From contig JAFGEK010000179.1 of the NCBI GenBank assembly GCA_016931625.1, forward strand, positions 1 to 32,871: DNA of 32,871 bases, given 5' to 3'. The notes under the pieces were generated by a model that was not told the origin of the DNA, ran no database searches, and saw only the letters and a program-made list of their open reading frames with translations. Positions 17,644 through 25,560 of this stretch are shown one piece after another (position 1 is the first letter of the stretch; the number at the start of each line of letters is the position of its first letter). The stretch is from Deltaproteobacteria bacterium. Lineage in GTDB: Bacteria; Myxococcota; XYA12-FULL-58-9; JAFGEK01. The position numbers and the translations under genes are program-made.

Positions 17644-17815
17644 AAACTATAATCACAATAAAAGCAAGAACCAATGGACCTAATATCAATATTTCAGCGC
17701 CATAACATGCATTTAAAAAAGCCAACCCCGATAAAATTAGCGCTATAATTTTTAAATTGTCTAAACTAAAATAGTGTTGCGACTCATTATAATCGCCATA
17801 TCCTTTTGCAAACAT
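17582..17815 (-). CDS. Possible small membrane protein
   Basis: A 77-residue ORF with two or three hydrophobic helices (LKIIALILSGLAFLNACYG and ILGPLVLAFIVIIVCGNILL). The ATG at 17815 has no clear Shine-Dalgarno sequence. Its end overlaps the start of the Cys-rich gene by 62 bases in another frame, so one of the two boundaries is probably wrong. It could be a real small membrane protein or chance. Confidence 0.4.
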   Translation of the reverse strand: MFAKGYGDYNESQHYFSLDNLKIIALILSGLAFLNACYGAEILILGPLVLAFIVIIVCGNILLAIFAVGWCVRSIIF

Positions 17816-18053
17816 CCAATATATATAAAAAACCGATCATAACCAGTTATTATTAAAAAGCCAAATTATAAAATCTCAATAACTCTAATTACAATAATAA
17901 AGCTCGACGATTGACTATATCAGACCAATAAAGTACAAATAACGTGAATCTCTGGTACTCTCCTGACTGATATCATTTCCTCCTGTTGGTTTTTTGTTAT
18001 CTTTCATGTGGTTCCAAATATAGTGAACTATTGGTAGTTCAAAAGGATTACTC

Positions 18054-19262
18054 TTGCGTTTTGATGATTTAAATTTACACCCACTTCTTCTCAACACCAT
18101 ACGCCAACAGGGTTATTTAATGCCTACTCCCATTCAGGCGCGCGCCATTCCCGAAGTACTTAAAGGACGCGACCTATTGGCGTGTGCCCAAACCGGTACA
18201 GGCAAAACCGCGGCTTTTGCGTTGCCCATATTGCATAGACTTTTGCAGCATCCAAGAAAAGGTCACTTGCCACGGGTGTTGGTATTGGCACCTACGCGTG
18301 AGTTAGCCACACAAATAATTGAAAGCTTTGCCCTCTATGGGCGTGGCTCTGGCTTGAGTGGTACCGTTATTTTTGGAGGTGTTAGTCAAGGATCACAAAT
18401 TCGCGCACTCCAAGAAGGTATTGATGTGCTTGTGGCTGCTCCTGGTCGCTTGCTTGATCTGATGGATCAAGGATATGTTAAACTTTCTAATATCGAACAC
18501 TTTGTTCTCGATGAAGCTGACCGTATGCTCGATATGGGATTTATAAAACCAATTAAGCGGGTTCTTGCGGTATTGCCTCCCAAGCGACAAAATTTACTTT
18601 TTTCAGCCACCATGCCTGCAGAAATACGCGAGCTGACCAAGCGTTTGCTAAATGATCCAATACACATAGCTGTAACGCCTGTTGCCTCCACTGTTGATCG
18701 TATCGACCAGCGGGTATATTTTGTAGCTAAAGCCCGTAAAACCGATTTGCTTGCCCATGTGCTGACCGACCGTTCGGCGGATCGGGTCATTGTTTTCACA
18801 CGCACGAAACATGGCGCTAATCGCTTAAGTGGTAAGCTACAAAAAATGCTTATAAATGCAGAGGCTATTCATGGCGATAAATCACAAAATGCACGACAAA
18901 AATCTTTGTTGCGTTTTAAACAGGGTGACACACGAGTATTGGTTGCAACTGATGTCGCCGCCCGAGGTATTGATGTTACTGGCATCAGCCACGTTGTCAA
19001 CTTTGATCTCCCTAACGAACCTGAAAGTTATGTACACCGTATTGGTCGTACTGCCCGTGCTGGCGCTAGTGGTCTTGCGCTTTCATTTTGTGACCAGGAT
19101 GAGCAACCGCTTTTACGCAATATTGAGTCGCTAATTAAAACCATGGTGCCAGTTGAACACTCACATCCATTCGTCGAGGTCAAGCAATCGCTATGCAATA
19201 AAAAACGTAATGCAAAAAAACGCAGTACTAAACACTACAATAGCAAGCCACAGTACGCATAA
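18054..19262 (+). CDS. rhlE: DEAD-box ATP-dependent RNA helicase, RhlE type
   Basis: ATP-dependent RNA unwinding enzyme acting in ribosome assembly or RNA turnover. Motifs are complete: the Q motif (FDDLNLHPLLLNTI ... PTPIQ), Walker A AQTGTGKT at 45-52, DEAD at 153-156 (VLDEADRMLDMGF), SAT at 184-186, ARGIDV, and HRIGRTARAG. The C-terminal tail after about residue 380 is short and basic (NKKRNAKKRSTK), as in RhlE-type helicases. The start is TTG at 18054 with AAGGA 7 bases upstream; no in-frame ATG precedes the Q motif. It stands alone at the edge of the accessory region. Confidence 0.93.
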   Translation: MRFDDLNLHPLLLNTIRQQGYLMPTPIQARAIPEVLKGRDLLACAQTGTGKTAAFALPILHRLLQHPRKGHLPRVLVLAPTRELATQIIESFALYGRGSGLSGTVIFGGVSQGSQIRALQEGIDVLVAAPGRLLDLMDQGYVKLSNIEHFVLDEADRMLDMGFIKPIKRVLAVLPPKRQNLLFSATMPAEIRELTKRLLNDPIHIAVTPVASTVDRIDQRVYFVAKARKTDLLAHVLTDRSADRVIVFTRTKHGANRLSGKLQKMLINAEAIHGDKSQNARQKSLLRFKQGDTRVLVATDVAARGIDVTGISHVVNFDLPNEPESYVHRIGRTARAGASGLALSFCDQDEQPLLRNIESLIKTMVPVEHSHPFVEVKQSLCNKKRNAKKRSTKHYNSKPQYA

Positions 19263-19432
19263 ATGATATTATTATTAAGGTGAGTTCAACCACAGCACCT
19301 GCAGCCCCAACTAAAGCCATATAATTGGCGCCACAACGATGACAGGCGAAAAATGGCAATCTTATAGTTTAACCATAGCAACGGGATCGCTAAACCAAGT
19401 AACGTATTCGTCTTCAATAAGTTGCTCGATGA
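19263..19432. other. Degenerate stretch, possibly broken coding remnants
   Basis: No intact gene is seen. Minus-strand frames contain two suggestive pieces in different registers: NTLLGLAIPLLWLNYKIAIF, and an overlapping FACHRCGANYMALVGAAGAV with a CxxC pair. They may be halves of a frameshifted small membrane or zinc-ribbon protein, or chance. I cannot assign a family. Confidence 0.3.
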
Positions 19433-19664
19433 CTATCTACCGAGTGCCTTTTTCATGGCCTCGAGGCGCTGCTTAATTACCTCGTCATCATTTTTGAGCA
19501 CATAACCGACCACAAGCATCACCATATTTTTTCCGTGCTTCAGTAGCGTTTTTTACAGCTTTCATGTCCTCCAGAGCCTTGTTCATCTCCGCGGTAGCAT
19601 CAGCACGCTGATCGGCTGGCAGATTAACCAGTTGTTCCTTCATTTGCTTCTCTATGTTGTTCAA
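19433..19664 (-). pseudogene. Small helical protein gene with a frameshift in an A6 run
   Basis: From TTG at 19664 (or ATG at 19643) the frame reads NNIEKQMKEQLVNLPADQRA and on to ATEARKKYG, then ends at TGA 19488-19490 after 58 codons. Skipping one base of the AAAAAA run just before KYG gives a continuing frame, ARKNMVMLVVGYVLKNDDE then VIKQRLEAMKKALGR, ending at 19433. Both halves look like coding sequence of one helical, charged protein of about 76 residues. The start is 7 bp from the stop of the large upstream gene, so the two form an operon. The shift could be mutation, sequencing error or recoding. Confidence 0.55.
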
Positions 19665-19670
19665 CCTTAC

Positions 19671-22268
19671 TTATTGTGGCTGATCGATTGGCAGCGGCGG
19701 CGGTGGCAGCTCGGTGCCCGAAACCAAGAGATAGCTGAAGCCCGCATTGCGACCGGGATCGTTACGCACGAGCTGCATGAACTGATTGAATTCCTCGGTG
19801 CCTTGGATCACCTGGCATCCCGCGGAGCTATGCCCCACTTGCGCGCCGTCTCCGCTTTGATGGAACCAAATGTCCCACCACGAAGGGGCATAGCGCTCGT
19901 CGCGCTCACCGGAATCGATGGTCCCGTTGGTGTCGCCGTTCACTCCCCACTTGTCAACGTTGACCACCAGCGGCTTGGTCTGCGCCAAGATATAGCCGCT
20001 GTTGTCCCCGCGTGTCGTGTCGGTGGTGTCCAGACTGAAGGCGTTTTGATAGTAGCCGTCTGAGAGCGCGAGGATGCCTTGGTTCTCGCTCGCAGGATTG
20101 ACCGCGACGGTACCGTCTTCGTTTACCTTATAGCGCCCGCTCGCGTAATATTCGGGCTCACGCATAGTATAACCGTAGCTGCCGTGGTTCTGCTCATTCC
20201 AGACCCCAGGCTCCACCGAGCCCGTGAAGGGATACACATGTTTTTCGCCGTTTTGCATCACTACTACATAGATCGTATCATTATACTGATTGCCGGTATT
20301 GGGCACGGTGACGCCGTTCTGCATGCCGCGCACGCCGATGATGTTGACCTCACCCTCGCCCATACGGAAGGTGCCGCCGCGATCGTTCACCAAATTTTGG
20401 AAGTAGTCATATTGCTCGTCCTGGCTGAGCTGCGAGATATCGATGGTACGTTGGCTCGCTGCAACCGTGTTATACTCGGCGATGCTATTGGCGGTGATGC
20501 CGCGGCTGGCGATCGTGAGAAAGTTATTTACCTGCTGGGTTGCCAGGGTGCTAGCTTGCGTGCGCAATCGCGCCAAGTCATTGTATGAATAGAGTTCGGT
20601 GTTATTGCCAATGACGCTCTGATAGGCATCGTTATAGACATAGTCCATAGCATCATCCATATTCATATAAGCGATATCCGGCGGGAGGTCGGAGGGATTG
20701 ACCCTGGGGTTTTCCGGAGGATCACTGACCCGCACGCGATTGACCGTACCCGTGGTGTCAGCGGGAACAAAGGCCGCGTCGGTCTCATCGAAGTTGGCAT
20801 CCAATATCGCGCCCTGCCCGGTACTACCAGGCATCCACGCGCCTTGCCAGCCGTCTTGCTTGGCCTGATCCATGGCAAGCAAGGTAGTGGAGTCAACGGT
20901 GCCCAGAAGATTATTATCTTGCAAGTACTGATATTGCGCTGGCCGATTGGTGCGCATGTACTGCTCTTGAAAAGCGCGCACCGCGGCCTCGGTGGTCTGA
21001 TCGTACTGGTAGCTGTCAGCTGCGACGCTGGCATTTGGCGGCCCAAACGGCCCCCAAACATGCAATGAGAACAGCGTCAGCTCTACATCACGCACGCTCG
21101 CCCCGTTGCAGCCCTCGCTCATGGGAATACCGTCGCCGCCAGCGATCGATACGAATAGTGGGTTGGTGTTAAGCACTCCCAACGTACCCGTATAGCCGTC
21201 GATATATCCCCCAGAGACGGCATCGGCAGAGAGCATCTGCTGCGCGGCGGTCGGCCCGACCATGTTGGTGAGCGCGGTTTGGATCTCTTGCTCGGAAAAG
21301 CCAGCGGCCTTCCAAGCATCGATCATCTGCACTCCAGCCGTGGTAGGTATGTTGGTAGAGCCTCCTTCGCCATAGCGTGTCAATAGACCGGTACTCCGCG
21401 CGTACACCTCGTTATTTAGCCCGTCGATACGAGGGGTAAGCTCGGCGAAATCTTCGGCACTGAGCGATAGTCTCGGCGGCGCGAGCTCGCCGTCCTGCAG
21501 CCGCGGCAAATAATTGGCCGCGGTTTGCAGATCCGCGCTGGCTGCGTTGCTGGCCGTCATCGCCCTAGCATAGTCCTGTTGTGCGCATGCCTCAGGATGG
21601 CGTGCGCGCTCCGCAGCATTTTCCGTATAGTTATCGCGGATCTGCTGTAGCTGCGCGTTGGCTTGAGTAAGCTCGTCTTGGGCTTTTTGCGCCTCGGCCT
21701 GTGCCTGCAAGGCTTCAGCTTGCATTTCCTGCATCTGGCGTTGTGCCTCGGCATAGCGCTCTTGTGCCTCATGCAGCTTTTGGGCATCGTCATGCAAAGC
21801 TCGTTCTAGCTCTTGTTGGGCATGCGCTAGCTCGTTTTGTGCCTGCGCCAAATCATTTTGCGCGCGGCTGAGTTCGCTCTCTTTTTGCGCCAGCTCGTTT
21901 TGCTTGCTTTGGATCTGACTTTGTAGGCGCGCGACCTCATGATCGTATACCGCTAAAGCAGCGCTATACGCTGCGCTGTCGAAGACGCGGACGTTCACCG
22001 TGTGCTCATTGGGTGGCGTGCCCTCAGTGTGCTGCTCGGTCTTGTAGTAGTTGTTGGGGTTGGGAGGCTTAAGTGCGCCCAGCTCTTGTTGCAAAATAGC
22101 GATAGCCTCTTGAATGACGGCCATGGCCTCTGTAATGCTGGTGATTCTCGAAGAGATATTGTCTATACGCTTCATCGCCGCATCAACCGCGCCTTGTGCC
22201 GCGGCGGCGGATCCACTGGTAGTCACGGGTGGGGGCGGAACAGCAACAGGATATGGTATGCTGGTCAT
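19671..22268 (-). CDS. Large coiled-coil protein with peptidoglycan-binding-like and YkuD-like C-terminal regions
   Basis: I know of no named family for the full protein. From ATG 22268 it has 865 residues. It starts with MTSIPYPVAVPPPPV and an Ala-rich helical segment. A long Gln/Ala/Glu coiled coil follows at about 95-220 (ELAQKESELSRAQNDLAQAQ). A PG_binding_1-like segment lies around 430-490 (YQYDQTTEAAVRAFQEQY). The C-terminus, about 775-850, has WFHQSGDGAQVGHSSAGCQV, an H...SxGC arrangement like YkuD L,D-transpeptidases. No signal peptide or membrane helix is seen, which would fit export by a specialised secretion system. The DNA is GC-rich (37 of 60 at 21421-21480), unlike its neighbours. 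A peptidoglycan-targeting role is inferred. Confidence 0.75.
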   Translation of the reverse strand: MTSIPYPVAVPPPPVTTSGSAAAAQGAVDAAMKRIDNISSRITSITEAMAVIQEAIAILQQELGALKPPNPNNYYKTEQHTEGTPPNEHTVNVRVFDSAAYSAALAVYDHEVARLQSQIQSKQNELAQKESELSRAQNDLAQAQNELAHAQQELERALHDDAQKLHEAQERYAEAQRQMQEMQAEALQAQAEAQKAQDELTQANAQLQQIRDNYTENAAERARHPEACAQQDYARAMTASNAASADLQTAANYLPRLQDGELAPPRLSLSAEDFAELTPRIDGLNNEVYARSTGLLTRYGEGGSTNIPTTAGVQMIDAWKAAGFSEQEIQTALTNMVGPTAAQQMLSADAVSGGYIDGYTGTLGVLNTNPLFVSIAGGDGIPMSEGCNGASVRDVELTLFSLHVWGPFGPPNASVAADSYQYDQTTEAAVRAFQEQYMRTNRPAQYQYLQDNNLLGTVDSTTLLAMDQAKQDGWQGAWMPGSTGQGAILDANFDETDAAFVPADTTGTVNRVRVSDPPENPRVNPSDLPPDIAYMNMDDAMDYVYNDAYQSVIGNNTELYSYNDLARLRTQASTLATQQVNNFLTIASRGITANSIAEYNTVAASQRTIDISQLSQDEQYDYFQNLVNDRGGTFRMGEGEVNIIGVRGMQNGVTVPNTGNQYNDTIYVVVMQNGEKHVYPFTGSVEPGVWNEQNHGSYGYTMREPEYYASGRYKVNEDGTVAVNPASENQGILALSDGYYQNAFSLDTTDTTRGDNSGYILAQTKPLVVNVDKWGVNGDTNGTIDSGERDERYAPSWWDIWFHQSGDGAQVGHSSAGCQVIQGTEEFNQFMQLVRNDPGRNAGFSYLLVSGTELPPPPLPIDQPQ

Positions 22269-22276
22269 GGTTGGTT

Positions 22277-22281
22277 TCCTT
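22277..22281 (-). promoter_or_regulatory. Shine-Dalgarno that fixes the start of the 865-residue protein
   Basis: AAGGA lies 8 bases before the ATG at 22268. The open frame extends 28 codons further upstream, to 22352, but that extension has no comparable site and is not needed by any domain. Confidence 0.75.
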
Positions 22282-22547
22282 TTACCAACACCTATACAAT
22301 TCCCCGCCACTGTGGCTGACAATTTATCAACCAGCGCGATATTTTTGCCCAAAAGTTGCTATGTTGTAATGTAAGCTCCCGATAAACGGCCTGTGAGCAG
22401 TCATCAAATAATTTTGCTAACTTTTGCTAAATGCAAAACAAATCACCAATAATAGTAGCAAGGGCCAGCAAAATATGTGAGATAATTTACGGTAATATTC
22501 ACGAAATAATCAGCGGTAGTTCGGTATTAAGATGGCTAATTAGTAAT

Positions 22548-23041
22548 TTAATCGATGATAGCAGTAGCGATAAGCGAGCGCTCGCGTACCCACTTATCAG
22601 GCAAAAGCTCGGTGAGTTTTTTAGCAGGCCAACCATTATCAAGACGTGTCAAGATATCAATCAGATAATCACGCACGTTAATGCCGCATTTTCTAGCCGA
22701 TTGCACCACCGTATAAGCAGCAGCCAAACTACTGGCCCCAACACTGGAGCCAGCAAACAAATAATTTTTGCGGCCAATAGCAGGTTCGCGAATTTCTCTT
22801 TCAACCCGCCCATTATCAATTTCAAAACGTCCATCAGTAAAACAACGATTAATAAATGGTCTTTGATTTTTAGCGTAGGTAGCTGCATTAATCAGTGGGT
22901 TACTAGGCGAAACATTACGCAAAAAATCATCAACCCATTGATTAAATTTATCAAGCAGAGGCAGGGATTTTTCTTGCCGCAAAGCCAAACGCTCTTGTGG
23001 GTTGAAAGCAGCGTCTTTAGCCTCTTGTTCAATTTTATAAA
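22548..23041 (-). mobile_element. 5'-truncated IS66-family transposase (TnpC C-terminal part)
   Basis: The minus-strand frame, open from a stop near 23044 to the stop at 22548, encodes about 163 residues matching the end of the IS66 transposase. It includes FTDGRFEIDNGRVEREIREP with the catalytic Glu region, GRKNYLFAGSSVGASSLAAA, and the IS66 C-terminal segment INVRDYLIDILTRLDNGWPA. The N-terminal two thirds, the helix-turn-helix and the accessory genes tnpA and tnpB are absent, so it is dead. It separates the GC-rich gene from tRNA-Arg. Confidence 0.88.
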
Positions 23042-23069
23042 TATTTTTTAATCAACTCTAAGGGTTAGT

Positions 23070-23114
23070 GTAACCTATGTATCCGGTATCAAATGTTACC
23101 TATGTCTCCGGTAT
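23070..23114. repeat. Two 20-bp direct repeats beside the IS66 remnant
   Basis: GTAACCTATGTATCCGGTAT (23070-23089) and GTTACCTATGTCTCCGGTAT (23095-23114) match at 18 of 20 positions with a 25-bp period. They resemble the repeated transposase-binding sites at insertion-sequence ends. They lie between the IS66 fragment and tRNA-Arg. Confidence 0.6.
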
Positions 23115-23129
23115 GGACCCTAAAAAACT

Positions 23130-23208
23130 TGGCGCCCCCGACAGGAGTCGAACCTGTGGCTTACAGGGATTAGGAATCCCCAGCTCTATCCATCTGAGCT
23201 ACGGGGGC
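23130..23208 (-). tRNA. tRNA-Arg (anticodon CCT)
   Basis: Cloverleaf on the minus strand. The acceptor arms are GCCCCCG and CGGGGGC, the D-arm is GCTC AGATGGATA GAGC, the anticodon stem GGGGA/TCCCT encloses the loop TTCCTAA with anticodon CCT, and the T-arm contains GTTCGACTC. The 3' CCA is encoded (23130-23132). It borders the accessory region, a common integration neighbourhood. Confidence 0.95.
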
Positions 23209-23222
23209 AACCAATAAAAGAG

Positions 23223-23252
23223 CTTCTAGGTGCAAATATATTAACTGGTCAA
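23223..23252 (-). promoter_or_regulatory. Possible promoter of tRNA-Arg
   Basis: On the minus strand TTGACC (23252-23247) and TAGAAG (23228-23223) are 18 bp apart, and the tRNA 5' end is at 23208. The -35 hexamer and the spacing equal those found before tRNA-Pro; the -10 is weak. Confidence 0.45.
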
Positions 23253-23288
23253 GAAAACAAAACGTTAAAAAATAAAATTCATGTTAGT

Positions 23289-23906
23289 TTAAAAATAGGT
23301 CAAATCTAAAAATAGTTCTTCTAGTTGTTTAATAACTTTTTGTGGCATGTCCTGTCGATCTGTCGTCGTAATTGTGCAAACGCCTTTAATGGCATTGACC
23401 AATATAACAGGGAACGTATCGCTAATTTTTATTGGTGCACTAATAAAAGGCATATATTTCCGAATAGCAGCCTCGCTTGTTGACCATACATGTGGATTAT
23501 TTTCAGGTACACAAATAAATTGATTACCATCCCATCCAATAACCGCAGCCGAACAGCTTTCAAAAATTTCTTCGCCGTTAGCAGAAGTTAGTAATGTAGC
23601 TATTCCTAATGTTCTCACTGCATCGTAAGGATTGGGCGAAGCCGTTTTTGCACATGGCCCCACTTTCCCCAACAATGGCGAAGGTAAATAACGAATAGGC
23701 ATACCATCATACAAACGCGACTCACCTCGTGGTTCTATACGCCAAACTTTATCCTCAGCCCATACTGAATAACAGCCCGGTTTTTTATCTTTGGCTAACT
23801 GTTCTAACGCAGCATCAGCGTTTGGTCCTGCCGCTTGTAGACGACGCATATGAAAGTCTTTTAGTACTATGCCTCTTTCGGTTAAGCGTAGGCTGGTGTA
23901 TGGCAT
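23289..23906 (-). CDS. pabC: Aminodeoxychorismate lyase-like PLP enzyme (class IV aminotransferase fold)
   Basis: This enzyme would cleave 4-amino-4-deoxychorismate to p-aminobenzoate and pyruvate. It is a short class IV PLP protein (205 residues; the family is often 260-290). The likely PLP lysine is Lys87 in CAKTASPNPYDAVR, followed by LLTSANGEEIFESCSAAVIG, which matches the family's 'dEall.n..G.i.E...sNif' segment with Glu114. The ATG at 23906 lies inside pabB, overlapping by 25 bp, and the pabA-pabB context supports the assignment. The N-terminal domain is compact and the family Asn in 'E..sNif' is replaced, so the activity is less certain than the fold. Confidence 0.78.
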   Translation of the reverse strand: MPYTSLRLTERGIVLKDFHMRRLQAAGPNADAALEQLAKDKKPGCYSVWAEDKVWRIEPRGESRLYDGMPIRYLPSPLLGKVGPCAKTASPNPYDAVRTLGIATLLTSANGEEIFESCSAAVIGWDGNQFICVPENNPHVWSTSEAAIRKYMPFISAPIKISDTFPVILVNAIKGVCTITTTDRQDMPQKVIKQLEELFLDLTYF

Positions 23907-24913
23907 GTTAATGCCCCTAACTTTGTATATATTTCTTGCAGTTCTTTGCTGGCGTCTGAGTCATAAACAATACCACTACCAACTCCATAAACCCAAGAAC
24001 CATTGCTAAAACTAGCTGTACGAATTAGCAAATTAAAAACAGAATGTTCCTTGTTAAAAACTATACCTAAGGTGCCACAATAAGCACCACGCACTGTAGA
24101 TTCGAGCTTTGTTATCATTTTAAGCGCTGCTTGTTTAGGTGCGCCAGTTACTGAGCCTCCAGGGTGCAGTGCTGTCAATACATCAATGCTGTTAATCTGT
24201 GGTAATAATATGCCACTAATTTCGCTAACCGTCTGTACTGCATAGGGTAGTTTTAAAATTTGACGCTCACAGGTGACGCTAACAGAGTGTGGCTCACATA
24301 TAGGCGTAAGGTCATTGCGTATTAGGTCGGTAATCATTGCCAATTCACAGCGGTCTTTAACACTGGCAACTAGGTCATTCACGCTTTGTGGTTGCATGGT
24401 GCCTTTCATTGGCTGTGAGATTATTTGTCGACCTTTAATACTAAAAAATAATTCAGGTGATGCTGAAACAAATTCAACTCCGTTGGGTAAGCGCACCCAT
24501 GCCGCAAACGGCGCCATGTTCTGAGTATTCATGCAAGCAAACAGTGAGGCTCCACTAATATCACCATCAAGTTTTGCACGAATAGTATAGCAAACCTGAT
24601 ATACATCACCGGCAGCGATTGCTTGGCGTATTTGCGATATATTATCAATATAATTTAAATCAGCCAGCTTGGCTACTGGTAACACTACAGGGACATCAAA
24701 TTCAAGGGTAATCGCTTTGCAGTCAGCAGGTTTAAAAATTTGCGCAGCATTTGCATTTGTTTCAAATGGCACAAACACTAATCTTAGAGAATCACCATTT
24801 CTACTAGATAATTTATCTATTGCGAGCTCTGACATCAACAAACAAACACCATCGCTAAACTTTGGTCCCAATAAAGCAAAAGATTCTAGCTGATCAATTT
24901 CGCTTAGTTTCAT
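23882..24913 (-). CDS. pabB: Aminodeoxychorismate synthase component I
   Basis: The chorismate-utilising subunit converts chorismate and ammonia (from PabA) to 4-amino-4-deoxychorismate in folate synthesis. The catalytic core is intact. It contains EFVSASPELFFSIKGRQIIS, then PMKGT at 168-172 whose Lys170 fits the PabB-type nucleophile, MITDLIRNDL, GGSVTGAPK at 252-260, and RGAYCGTLGIVF. At 343 residues it lacks most of the N-terminal domain found in the approximately 450-residue versions. The Lys in PMKGT favours PabB over TrpE. The start overlaps the pabA stop by 4 bp. Confidence 0.9.
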   Translation of the reverse strand: MKLSEIDQLESFALLGPKFSDGVCLLMSELAIDKLSSRNGDSLRLVFVPFETNANAAQIFKPADCKAITLEFDVPVVLPVAKLADLNYIDNISQIRQAIAAGDVYQVCYTIRAKLDGDISGASLFACMNTQNMAPFAAWVRLPNGVEFVSASPELFFSIKGRQIISQPMKGTMQPQSVNDLVASVKDRCELAMITDLIRNDLTPICEPHSVSVTCERQILKLPYAVQTVSEISGILLPQINSIDVLTALHPGGSVTGAPKQAALKMITKLESTVRGAYCGTLGIVFNKEHSVFNLLIRTASFSNGSWVYGVGSGIVYDSDASKELQEIYTKLGALTCHTPAYA

Positions 24914-25560
24914 AGTAATGACTTAAAAAACGCACTTAGCATTTCTTTACCGAGTAAAGTAGCGTATGAATCAGGATGAAATTGCAAACCTGCTATCGGC
25001 AAACTTTCATGCTCAATAGCCATAACTAAACCATCATTAGTTGTCGCAATTATTCGTAGCGGGGCAACGACATTACTAAGCGCTAAAGAATTATAACGCA
25101 TCACCGTCATTTCACTGATCAAACCAGCAAAGCTTCGTGAAGGGCTAAAGCATACTTGGGTTATAAGACCGTGTGCTGGTTTAACCCGAATTAATTTAGC
25201 ATTAAAAGCTAATCCGATTGCCTGATGCCCTAAACAAATACCCAGGGTGGGCAGACGCAATTTTGCCGCAGCTTGCACCACCGCAATCAAACCTGCCCTA
25301 ATCGGATCAGTCGGCCCAGGGCCGATAACCAGCAAATCATATCTATTAAGTATATTGTGATTATTTGCGACCTCGCGACCGCTTTTTATGTTAATTTGTT
25401 CACGAGCAAACGGCAAACGATCGATAAGATTCCACGAAAAAGAATCTTCATTTTCAAGAAACAAGACGCGTTGAGCACTTGCAGCGACGCCCATTTCAAA
25501 TGATCGACGCTGTATATCTCGCCCCGCAAATAACGAGTCGATTGTAGCAATTATTCCCAT
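24910..25560 (-). CDS. pabA: Aminodeoxychorismate synthase component II (glutamine amidotransferase)
   Basis: Class I glutamine amidotransferase that delivers ammonia to PabB. The nucleophile is Cys109 ([14 protein letters not shown]) and the catalytic His is His195 ([11 protein letters not shown]). The third triad residue, normally Glu in HPES, is Asp197. The usual RYHSL segment reads RYNSL, and the oxyanion region (GPGPTDP) is conserved. The ATG at 25560 lies within the last codons of guaA. The family domain starts near residue 30, so ATG 25494 could be the true start; neither has a good Shine-Dalgarno sequence. An anthranilate synthase role is less likely given pabB and pabC. Confidence 0.85.
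   Translation of the reverse strand: MGIIATIDSLFAGRDIQRRSFEMGVAASAQRVLFLENEDSFSWNLIDRLPFAREQINIKSGREVANNHNILNRYDLLVIGPGPTDPIRAGLIAVVQAAAKLRLPTLGICLGHQAIGLAFNAKLIRVKPAHGLITQVCFSPSRSFAGLISEMTVMRYNSLALSNVVAPLRIIATTNDGLVMAIEHESLPIAGLQFHPDSYATLLGKEMLSAFFKSLL

Noticed and set aside
17915-18100. Minus-strand 61-residue ORF overlapping the start of rhlE
   Set aside because: It overlaps a well-supported gene, has no family resemblance and its start lacks a ribosome site.
19632-20588. Plus-strand ORFs opposite the large GC-rich gene
   Set aside because: Long antisense frames are expected in GC-rich DNA; the minus-strand frame has domains and a strong Shine-Dalgarno.
22299-22317. TGGCGGGGAATTGTA resembling a sigma-54 promoter upstream of the large gene
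   Set aside because: The -24 GG and the -12 element are not at the required spacing and the GC of the -12 box is missing.
22269-22352. 28-codon N-terminal extension of the large GC-rich protein
   Set aside because: The ATG at 22268 has AAGGA at ideal spacing, and the extension has no initiation signal.
22431-23051. Plus-strand 206-residue ORF across the IS66 remnant
   Set aside because: It is antisense to a clear IS66 transposase frame.
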